In this document: positions 52,479-59,338 of the stretch, in pieces
Layout: each line of letters begins with the position of its first letter
Numbering within the stretch: the first letter of the stretch is position 1
Assembly: GCA_052267165.1 (NCBI GenBank)
Contig: JBKQHO010000051.1
Location: 186,001 to 250,000 of the forward strand
Direction: 5' to 3'
Source: CAWICD01 sp052267165
GTDB lineage: Bacteria > Vulcanimicrobiota > Vulcanimicrobiia > Vulcanimicrobiales > Vulcanimicrobiaceae
Length of the DNA: 64,000 nt
Program-made: the position numbers and the translations under genes
Notes under the pieces: generated by a model
Seen by the model: only the letters and a program-made list of their open reading frames with translations
The model's database searches: none
What the model was told of the DNA's origin: nothing

Positions 52479-53069
52479 ATGAGGAACCCTTCGACGCGCG
52501 GTGCGGCGCTCGCTCTTCTGCTCCTGACCATTGCGCCGGTCGACGCGCAGACGGAGATCCTTCCGCTGCCACCGCCCCCAAGCTCGCTAGCCCCGACCGG
52601 CACGGTGCAGCGCGCCCTCGGCACGGCGTTCACGGCAATCACCGGCGCGCTCGCGACGAACCCGGCCGGCGCGCGACAAGCGAACCTCCTCTATCAGCAG
52701 GCGCTGGCGCGTTACGGCGACGGGGACCTCGACAACGCCTACGCTGAGGCGAACGCCGCGCGCTCGATCGCCGAGTCTCCTGCCGGGCCAACTGCGTCTT
52801 CGACGCCCGCACAGCCGCAGCTTCAGAGCGGCGCAGTAGCGCCGAGTCGCGCGCCGGCAAAACTGCCGGACGAGTTGCTGACGGCATATCTCGAAATCGA
52901 CACGGCCGCGGACTTCGGCGGCCCACAGCTCGAAGCAGCGAAGCGGCACTAGCAAAATGCCCTTGACGCCTACCTCGACGGAAACCGCGCCGATGAGCGA
53001 CGCGAAGCGAAAACGTCCTTCGACTTTGCGGAACGGGCGATGGAGCATCCGGCGAACCCCGCTCCGTAA
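52479..53069 (+). pseudogene. Small exported protein gene interrupted by an in-frame amber codon
   Basis: A well-placed GGGAGAG precedes the ATG at 52479. The frame encodes a signal peptide (RGAALALLLLTIAPVDAQ) and a helical domain (LLYQQALARYGDGDLDNAYA, EANAARSIAE). It meets TAG at 52950-52952 and then continues in the same frame as coherent coding sequence (NALDAYLDGNRADERREAKT, SFDFAERAMEHP) to TAA at 53067-53069. Read through, the protein would be about 196 residues. The simplest reading is a nonsense mutation or base-call error. Suppression is possible but unsupported. Confidence 0.6.
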
Positions 53070-53327
53070 CGTACCCGCGATCGCCGACACTCGGGCGGCT
53101 CGCATATGAAATAACTCGACGCCGCCGAAGAGGATGTGCCCTTACCCAAAAGAACGTGCATCCGATGACAACCGGCAGCGCTACGGAACGTGTCTTCAGG
53201 CCCGGTACGGTGCTGAAGCCGACGAGCACATGCGAACTCGTCGAAACGGTCACGGGTGACGGCAAACGCCGGCGACGGTCAGTGAGGCGCTCCCCGGAGT
53301 CAGCCGGTTCTCGTCGTTGAAGCGGCG

Positions 53328-53981
53328 GTGAGCTCGGACTTCAGCCCCGCGGAGCGCGCCGCAGTCTATCGCGTCATCCGTTCGCGCCGCGACGTGCGCG
53401 AACAGTTCGTCGGCGACGACGTTTCGGAAGTGTTGCTCGCACGGGTCCTGGAAGCCGCACACTGTGCGCCGTCGGTGGGATTTTCCCAACCGTGGCGCTT
53501 TATCGTCGTCCGGGAACTGGCGACGCGCACCGCGGTCTACGAAGCCTTCCTTGCCGCAAACGACGCAGCGAGCCGCATCTACTCCGGCGCGCGCGCGGAA
53601 CACTACCGCGCCTTACGGCTTCAAGGCATCCTCTCCGCTCCCGTCAACATCTGCGTCGTCTGCGAACAGAAGCCCGAGCGCGGTAACGGGCTCGGGCGCC
53701 AAACGATGCCCGAGACCGTGAACTACTCGACCGTCTGCGCCATCCAGAACCTCTGGCTTGCGGCTCGCGTCGAGGGGCTCGGCGTAGGCTGGGTGAGCAT
53801 CGCCGAGCCGCAGGCACTGCGCGACATCTTCTGCGTCCCCGCGACGGCCGGCATCGTCGCGTATCTCTGCCTCGGCTTCGTGAGCGCGTTCAGGGACGAG
53901 CCGGATCTCCAGCGCGCCGACTGGGAACGACGCCTGCCGCTCGAGGACGTGATACATCGCGAGCGGTACGGCGCGAAATGA
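53328..53981 (+). CDS. bluB: 5,6-dimethylbenzimidazole synthase (BluB)
   Basis: 217 residues of the nitroreductase-like BluB family, which converts reduced FMN and oxygen to the lower ligand of cobalamin. Visible family features are YRVIRSRRDVREQFVGDDV, LEAAHCAPSVGFSQPWRFIV (FMN site; the SVGxxQPWRF pattern is diagnostic of BluB), YSTVCAIQNLWLAARVEGLG and GVGWVSI. The GTG start is the first suitable codon. No other cobalamin genes are nearby, and I could not recognise a cobalamin riboswitch upstream. The upstream 258 bases hold no clear gene. Confidence 0.9.
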   Translation: MSSDFSPAERAAVYRVIRSRRDVREQFVGDDVSEVLLARVLEAAHCAPSVGFSQPWRFIVVRELATRTAVYEAFLAANDAASRIYSGARAEHYRALRLQGILSAPVNICVVCEQKPERGNGLGRQTMPETVNYSTVCAIQNLWLAARVEGLGVGWVSIAEPQALRDIFCVPATAGIVAYLCLGFVSAFRDEPDLQRADWERRLPLEDVIHRERYGAK

Positions 53982-54052
53982 CCGCGTCTCCCAAGTCAGC
54001 TCGCAATTCGCAGACGGCTGCCGCCGCTGGTGGAACCTCCGGAGGTTCTCGA

Positions 54053-55273
54053 ATGCTTCGTTCGACTGCGCTTCCATCGTTCGTACGGATCCTCGCGCCG
54101 GCAGCATTCCTCCTCAGCTTGGCGTCCAGCGGTGTCGCTCAGAGCGCGCCGGCGCCGGAGGCCACCGCCAGGCTCGCGGCGGCCCTTCAGCGCGATGTGA
54201 ATGCTTATTTGAAGGATCGTGCCGCCGAGGAACATCTCTCGTCGCTTTCGGTTTCCGTGAGCCTGGGGAAGCATCAGCCGACGATCGACGTCACGGCGGG
54301 GACGACGAAATTCGCGGGAGGCCGGCCGGTGAGGCCGACGGATCTGTATCAAATCGGAAGCAACACCAAGGCGTTCACCGCGGTTGCCGTCTTGCAATTG
54401 GAAGCGCAGGGACGCCTCTCGATCGACGCTCCGATCGGTAGGTACCTTCCTCAGTATCCCGCATACGCCAAACTGACCCTGCGCAGGCTCCTCAGCATGA
54501 CCGGCGGACTCGAATCGTACGACAACCTCCCGGCGTGGGAGAACGCGTATGCAAAAGACCCGCACGCGCGCGTTTCGGCCGACTCGGAGATTCGCCTCGT
54601 GTACCCGAAGCTGAAGTATCCGCCCGGCACGAAGTACTACTACTCCAACACGGGCTATCTGTTGGCGCAAGAAGTCGTGGCCTCGCAGAGTCCGAGCCGG
54701 AGCTTCGATGCGGAAATGACCCGCATCATCGCGAGCGCCGGTCTCGAGCATACGTTTTATACGTCGCATCTGTACCCACCGGCGATCGCCGGTCAGGTCG
54801 TCGCCGGTTACTACGAGAACAACGAGGCTGGGCTCGCCAAATTCATCGGTTCCGACATGAGCGGTTACAGCCTATCGTGGGCGCAGGGCGCGGGCTCGAT
54901 CGTCTCCACGCCCGGCGATCTGATCGTTTGGGCACGCGCGCTCTATCAAGGCACGACGCTCTTGCCCGAAAAGCAGAAGCGGGAACTACTGAGCCTGGTC
55001 TCGACCAAGACCGCTCGAGCGCTGACCGCGCCGACGGAGGAGGATCCCTCAGGATTCGGACTCGGCGTCTCCGCGCGACTCGATCCGAAGCTCGGCACGT
55101 TTTGGTTCTATCAGGGCGAGACGCTGGGCTTCCGCGCCGCGCATCTCTACTTTCCAAGCTCGGACCTTGTCGTTTCGATCTTTGCCAACAGCCGGCCGAC
55201 GGAATCCAACAGTAAGCTCCAGGAACTGTTCGGGACGATCCACGCAACGATAGCAGCTTCGAACAAGCCCTGA
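54053..55273 (+). CDS. Serine hydrolase of the beta-lactamase/penicillin-binding superfamily
   Basis: About 406 residues with a signal peptide (ILAPAAFLLSLASSGVAQSA). The nucleophile motif SxxK is SNTK in LYQIGSNTKAFTAVAVLQLE; the YxN motif is YSN in KYYYSNTGYLLAQEV; a C-terminal GxxxG segment (YQGETLGFRAAHLYFPSSD) takes the place of the KTG-like motif. It probably acts outside the cytoplasm as an esterase, D-aminopeptidase or peptidoglycan-related hydrolase. I chose the ATG at 54053 because GGAGG precedes it and the signal peptide starts there. The frame opens earlier at 53978, overlapping bluB. Confidence 0.86.
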   Translation: MLRSTALPSFVRILAPAAFLLSLASSGVAQSAPAPEATARLAAALQRDVNAYLKDRAAEEHLSSLSVSVSLGKHQPTIDVTAGTTKFAGGRPVRPTDLYQIGSNTKAFTAVAVLQLEAQGRLSIDAPIGRYLPQYPAYAKLTLRRLLSMTGGLESYDNLPAWENAYAKDPHARVSADSEIRLVYPKLKYPPGTKYYYSNTGYLLAQEVVASQSPSRSFDAEMTRIIASAGLEHTFYTSHLYPPAIAGQVVAGYYENNEAGLAKFIGSDMSGYSLSWAQGAGSIVSTPGDLIVWARALYQGTTLLPEKQKRELLSLVSTKTARALTAPTEEDPSGFGLGVSARLDPKLGTFWFYQGETLGFRAAHLYFPSSDLVVSIFANSRPTESNSKLQELFGTIHATIAASNKP

Positions 55274-55480
55274 GCGCACTCATTCCTAGAACCACCTTCG
55301 CGGAAATCAACGCTAGGCTGATGCAAGCCCGAGGCAAGGGACGACAAGCGCCGCGCGTGGAAACCGGCGAAGCGACCGGGTAGTATCCGTCGCACATGCG
55401 CTGTTCCACCACTATCGCTCCGAGCGGACCGTGCGCTCCAGCTTGCCGCTACGCTCGGAGGAGCGACGGAGGCGGTTAGG

Positions 55481-55609
55481 ATGGTGGTTGGCGGACTGGT
55501 GGGCGCGTTCGCCGGCGCGGCCGTCTGGCCCCCGGCTTGGAAGGAAGCCCTCGGAGATGCGCGTCACGAGATCGACGCGACCGCAGTGCGACTCAGCGCG
55601 GCGACGTAA
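55481..55609 (+). CDS. Possible 42-residue glycine-zipper membrane peptide
   Basis: MVVGGLVGAFAGAAVWPP then a charged helix to the stop. GGAGG lies at a good distance before the ATG. The sequence resembles the start of YtxH-type or glycine-zipper proteins. It lies in an otherwise empty 360-base gap after the serine hydrolase. It could also be the stub of a longer lost gene. Confidence 0.35.
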   Translation: MVVGGLVGAFAGAAVWPPAWKEALGDARHEIDATAVRLSAAT

Positions 55610-55635
55610 TCTATTCCCGCGGGGATGTCAGTGCG

Positions 55636-56166
55636 CTAATTGGCGGAGCTCGTCCGGCCGAGGACCGTGCCGATCTTCCCGCTGTTCGGCGCCGGATCGA
55701 GAACGTGCGCCATGATCGCATATTGCATCAGTTCGCCGAAGGTGGCAAAGGACTTCAGCACCTTGTAACCGGAACTGTCGAGCACGACGAAGCGGCGAGT
55801 TACGGCGTCGAAGCGGTAGATGTCGATTTCCCACGTGCCGTATTCGGTGTAACGGCTCTGCTCGGCGTTGAAGTCGTCGTTCGAGCGAATAAAGTCTTCC
55901 CGTTCGTAGCGGTCGTGGGCCGGGATCGCCGCACCGTAGAACGTCAGCCCCTCGAACGACGTGCCGTTGACGATGCGCAGAAAGGCGAGCGCGTCGTCGT
56001 CGAGGTGCAAGCCCCGCACTTTGGCAGCTTCGCGTAGAAGCGAGAGTTGCGCCTCCGTAGCTCCGGCCGGAATCGAGCCGTCGCGAACGTCCACTTCGTG
56101 CTCGTGCCATTTATCGCAGTACGCTTTGATCGCGTCCTGCCACGAGATCGTCGTTTCCTTTCTCAC
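55636..56166 (-). CDS. SUKH/YrhA-like protein
   Basis: 176 residues. WQDAIKAYCDKWHEHEVDVR, the helix EAQLSLLREAAKVRGL, then DDALAFLRIVNGTSFEGLTF and YGAAIPAHDR match the SMI1/KNR4 (SUKH) superfamily in its YrhA-like form. SUKH proteins commonly serve as immunity proteins or partners for toxins; no toxin gene is next to it. Complete, monocistronic. Confidence 0.7.
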   Translation of the reverse strand: MRKETTISWQDAIKAYCDKWHEHEVDVRDGSIPAGATEAQLSLLREAAKVRGLHLDDDALAFLRIVNGTSFEGLTFYGAAIPAHDRYEREDFIRSNDDFNAEQSRYTEYGTWEIDIYRFDAVTRRFVVLDSSGYKVLKSFATFGELMQYAIMAHVLDPAPNSGKIGTVLGRTSSAN

Positions 56167-56389
56167 CGTCCGCCCTCAGGAGTGCCGGCGCGCGAGCCAC
56201 ATCCCCGTGTCTGGGGACGTCGTGCAATGCGATGCCCTTCGCGGCGCCGGCCGTGCTCCCTTGAGCCTCGAGCAACATTAACCTGCGGCGCGCATGAGAT
56301 GACGTGAGGAGCGGAGTCGGTGACGCGCGCCCAACACCCGACTTTTATAGTACGACCGCAGAACGCGGAGCCGCTCGATACGGCGTCGG

Positions 56390-56950
56390 CTACGCCTCGC
56401 AGCGGCGCTTGCGATAGGCCGCGACTTTAGCACGATTTCCGCATGTTTCCATCGAGCACCACTGCCGCTGCGGGCCGCGCGCGGCGTTCAGCATGAGCGC
56501 GCCGCACTCGGGGTGCTTGCAAGTTCGCAGGCGGTCGCGATCGGGTCCGCCGTAGAGCGCGATCGCGTCGTCGGCAATCTGTGCCAGAGCCGCGCGGACG
56601 GGCGCCTTCGAGGCGTGCCGGATCCGCAGCGTCTTCGGATCGAGCTCTTGGGTCGTGCGCCGCGCGGCCGCGGCGGCGTTGATCAGCGCGACGTCCGAAG
56701 TGGCCGGCTTGCGCGCTTCGAGAAGGGCGGTGCCGATCGCGTAGATCGCTTCGCGCAGCGCGAGGGCGCTGCTGTAGTCAGTCGACGTCGCGGCCGTTCG
56801 ATCGGCGAGCGAGGCCTTCGCAATCCAACGATCGAGGTCGGCCGGGGTCGGGATGCGCTCGACTGCTTCACCCTGCCGATAACCGAGGGTAGCAGTGAAG
56901 TCCAGAGCGAGCGAGCCGCGGTTGAAGCGGAAGTCGCCTCGGGCAGCCAT
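56390..56950 (-). CDS. CGNR zinc-finger transcriptional regulator (ABATE domain)
   Basis: About 186 residues. The N-terminal ABATE region (SLALDFTATLGYRQGEAVER, LALREAIYAIGTALL) senses a ligand, and the C-terminal CGNR zinc finger (LRTCKHPECGALMLNAARGP, then WCSMETCGNRAKVAAYRKR) binds DNA; the CxxxxC...CxxxxC spacing with CGNR is diagnostic. The ATG at 56950 coincides with the predicted transcription start, so the mRNA may be leaderless. Two identical palindromes upstream suggest autoregulation and control of the divergent, now collapsed, dehydrogenase operon. Confidence 0.88.
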   Translation of the reverse strand: MAARGDFRFNRGSLALDFTATLGYRQGEAVERIPTPADLDRWIAKASLADRTAATSTDYSSALALREAIYAIGTALLEARKPATSDVALINAAAAARRTTQELDPKTLRIRHASKAPVRAALAQIADDAIALYGGPDRDRLRTCKHPECGALMLNAARGPQRQWCSMETCGNRAKVAAYRKRRCEA

Positions 56951-56956
56951 GCTCAA

Positions 56957-56985
56957 ATCGTAACCGCATTGACGGGTTACGTCAA
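56957..56985 (-). promoter_or_regulatory. Promoter of the CGNR regulator gene
   Basis: On the minus strand TTGACG (56985-56980) and TACGAT (56962-56957) are separated by 17 bases. Seven bases after the -10 lies the A of the ATG at 56950, which predicts a leaderless transcript. Confidence 0.5.
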
Positions 56986-57023
56986 GCCCGATACCCTTCG
57001 TCGTAACCTGTCGATAAGGTTAC
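56960..57023. promoter_or_regulatory. Two identical palindromic operators, GTAACC-N9-GGTTAC
   Basis: Copy one is at 56960-56980 and copy two at 57003-57023; both have identical arms and an identical 9-base spacer length, with centres 43 bases apart (about four helical turns). Copy one overlaps the -10 of the CGNR gene. The geometry fits cooperative binding of a dimeric repressor, most simply the CGNR protein. Confidence 0.6.
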
Positions 57024-57092
57024 TAGGCTCGCGATGCTGGCGCTGCGTTTCGGCGTCGCGGCGCTCGTGCAGCTCGTGCTCGCCGTCGCAAC

Positions 57093-57453
57093 GCGCGCTC
57101 CCTGATTCTGGTCAACGGCGTCGAACGCCTGACGCGCATTCGACCCTCTGCCACGCTGCTCGACGTGTTGCGCGAGCGGCTCAGCCTTACCGGCACGAAA
57201 AAGGGCTGCGACCATGGGCAGTGCGGCGCGTGCGCCGTGCTCGTCGACGGACGGCGTGTGCATTCGTGCCTGACACTGGCGGTGATGAATCAGAAGCGAG
57301 GCCCATTACCGGCTCGACTCACTGCGCATACGGGGAATCGGAGAGATCGGGATTACCGGCGTTCCCGCCGCGGTGGCCGACGCGGTCCACAACGCGACCG
57401 GCAAACGCGTCCGCGACTTGCCGATCCTTCCAGAGAGGATCCTCGCCTACTGA
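57093..57453 (+). pseudogene. Collapsed xanthine-dehydrogenase-type operon: 2Fe-2S start joined to molybdenum-subunit end
   Basis: The first frame (about 57093-57290) reads ILVNGVERLTRIRPSATLLD, LTGTKKGCDHGQCGACAVLV and RRVHSCLTLAVMNQ, the ferredoxin half of the small subunit with all four cluster cysteines. In another frame (57301-57453) IRGIGEIGITGVPAAVADAV then HNATGKRVRDLPILPERIL is the extreme C-terminus of the large molybdopterin subunit. Everything between, about 3.5-4 kb in an intact CoxS/CoxM/CoxL or YagTSR-type operon, is missing. It is divergent from, and probably once regulated by, the CGNR gene. Confidence 0.78.
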
Positions 57454-58343
57454 TAGGTTATGAGGTCGGGCTGAGGGCGGAGCCGCATCACCTCGACCGG
57501 GGTCAGCACGTCTATGTCCTGATCGTAGAATAGCTTTAGGCCGTTGTGGAAGCGAGGGTCGAGCCTCGCCATGGCTTTGTATTTCATCACTTTCAGCGCG
57601 CGTTGCCCGAAGCCGTCGACGTGGAAGGTCGTGGCTAGCTCCGGGAGCGAGCGCACGTCATTTCGATCTGCGATCATGTCCGGAGTGAACTGGTGGATGA
57701 CGAACAGCTTCTGCGGCAGGTTGTAGCGGCGGACGATATCGGCCAGATACGCTGCGACGCCGTTGATCTCGCTCGCGGTCGTCCCGCCGATCGTCCGGCC
57801 CGGCACTTCGTTCGGTCCCATCTCCCACTCCGGATCGAGCGCGAGGCCGACGTCCGGTTCGCGCAAGAGTTCATCAAAGCGCCGCACGAGCGGTAGGAAG
57901 TGCTCTCGGCCGGGTTGGACGTCGATCAGAAGCAAGCCTGAGATCTTTCGCGCCGCGATGAGGCAGCGCCGGGCCCCGTCGATATCGGGCGCACCATGGT
58001 ACAGGCCGTCGTTTCCGGGCGCCTGCTGCGCGGAGACGGCGATCTCTTCGAACGCGGGTATCACGGGTCTGCTGAAGCCCGCGTACGCCTCCGCCTGTCG
58101 CTCGAGGCGCGGGGCAATAGCCTCAAGCGACTCGTTTCCGAGGACGCCCATCGACGGCACGCCGGGCCTGCCGTAGTACGCGACGACGCGCCGCGCCGGA
58201 AAGAGCGGACGTACGAAAAGTGGAGGGTGCTTCGCAGCCGGCTGCGGCGTGCACGCGACGAGGAGCGCGAGCACCAAAGCGCACCAGTAAGGGACAACAC
58301 TCTTTCCCAGCTCGGACGTTGACGCAGAGTGCGACACCTTCAT
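57447..58343 (-). CDS. Lipoprotein with a TIM-barrel glycoside-hydrolase-like domain
   Basis: 298 residues. The lipobox is LVLALLVAC. The mature protein shows a barrel-like succession of strands ending in acidic residues: RRVVAYYGRPGVPSMGVLG, VIPAFEEIAVSAQ, GLLLIDVQPGREHFLPLVRR, VGLALDPEWEMGPNEVPG and KLFVIHQFTPDMI. The DPEWEMGP segment with two acids is a plausible active site. It may bind or hydrolyse a cell-wall or other polysaccharide; no named family can be assigned by eye. Its stop codon is convergent with, and abuts, the dehydrogenase remnant. Confidence 0.72.
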   Translation of the reverse strand: MKVSHSASTSELGKSVVPYWCALVLALLVACTPQPAAKHPPLFVRPLFPARRVVAYYGRPGVPSMGVLGNESLEAIAPRLERQAEAYAGFSRPVIPAFEEIAVSAQQAPGNDGLYHGAPDIDGARRCLIAARKISGLLLIDVQPGREHFLPLVRRFDELLREPDVGLALDPEWEMGPNEVPGRTIGGTTASEINGVAAYLADIVRRYNLPQKLFVIHQFTPDMIADRNDVRSLPELATTFHVDGFGQRALKVMKYKAMARLDPRFHNGLKLFYDQDIDVLTPVEVMRLRPQPDLITYQ

Positions 58344-58548
58344 TCAAAGGTTCGCCTTGAACCGCGAAACGCTGCGCTCCTGCCACTTCCACGAGCCATG
58401 CGATCCGTCGGGCATCACGCACACATTGCGCACGGTCATGACCTTAGCGCGACCCATCATGCCGAAGAAGCTGGAAAGATTCGCGCCGCCGAGCACGGCG
58501 GGGCGCTTTCAACCTCCGGCGCGCAGCTAGAGGCTGGGATTGCCCCGG

Positions 58549-59298
58549 TCAGGGCGGCGGATCTTGTTGCCGCACGTTCAAGGCCCGCTCGATGGCATCC
58601 AAGCGTTGGAGGATGGCTTTTGTGTCGTGTTGCGACTCCTGGCCGATGAAGAACGTCGTCAGACCTGCAGCGAGCAGTGACGCCGTACCGATGCCGGTGA
58701 ACATCAGCAGCGTGGCGATCCCTCGGCCTTCCATCGTCGTGGGGTATTTGTCACCATAGCCGACGCTCGTGACCGTGCTGACCGCCCACCAGAGCGAGTC
58801 TCCATACGATCTGATGTTCGCGGCCGGGGCGCCACGTTCGAATTGGAATTCGAGCGCGGCTCCCACGCCGATGACGACGACGAGAATCAGCAATGTCGTT
58901 CCGACGCTTTGCGGATTTACGATAGACTTCGATCTGCTCTGAGTCTTCGCTATCGCGGAGATCACGGTGACCGTGCGAAGAACTCGCAGCGCTCGCAATC
59001 CGCTGAACACACGCAGCGGTGCCATAAGCGGAAGCACTACGATCGCCAAGTCCAAAACGTTCCGCTTTACGAACGTCAGTTTCAACGGAGCTAGTGTGAA
59101 GCGCACGACATAGTCTACGGCGAACAGGCTCCACAATATCCAGTCCGCAGCCCGTAGGTTTGCATCGATTACGCTCGACGTTTGAACGGCGATCGGATAG
59201 ATGAGGAGCCCGACAAACATTATCGACACAACGATCATGGGGACGGCAGTGATGCGCTCGTAGCGTTGTATGAGATCGAGACGATCGAGCTTATCCAT
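58549..59298 (-). CDS. Six-helix voltage-gated-type potassium channel
   Basis: About 249 residues with six membrane helices. Segment S4 carries spaced arginines (PLRVFSGLRALRVLRTVTV), the pore loop has the potassium selectivity filter TVTSVGYGD, and a C-terminal helix (HDTKAILQRLDAIERALNV) could tetramerise as a coiled coil. This is the typical compact prokaryotic Kv channel. The start is one of two adjacent ATGs (59301/59298). The gene is 40 bases downstream of glgP on the same strand and may be co-transcribed. Confidence 0.88.
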   Translation of the reverse strand: MDKLDRLDLIQRYERITAVPMIVVSIMFVGLLIYPIAVQTSSVIDANLRAADWILWSLFAVDYVVRFTLAPLKLTFVKRNVLDLAIVVLPLMAPLRVFSGLRALRVLRTVTVISAIAKTQSRSKSIVNPQSVGTTLLILVVVIGVGAALEFQFERGAPAANIRSYGDSLWWAVSTVTSVGYGDKYPTTMEGRGIATLLMFTGIGTASLLAAGLTTFFIGQESQHDTKAILQRLDAIERALNVRQQDPPP

Positions 59299-59338
59299 CA
59301 CGCTGGCCGCCTTCGTGCCGAGCTCATCAAGGCTCGCG

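Noticed and set aside
53070..53327. Cobalamin riboswitch upstream of bluB
   Set aside because: I looked for the GCCACTG-type B12 box and the GGGAA core and found only scattered partial matches. A covariance search would decide.
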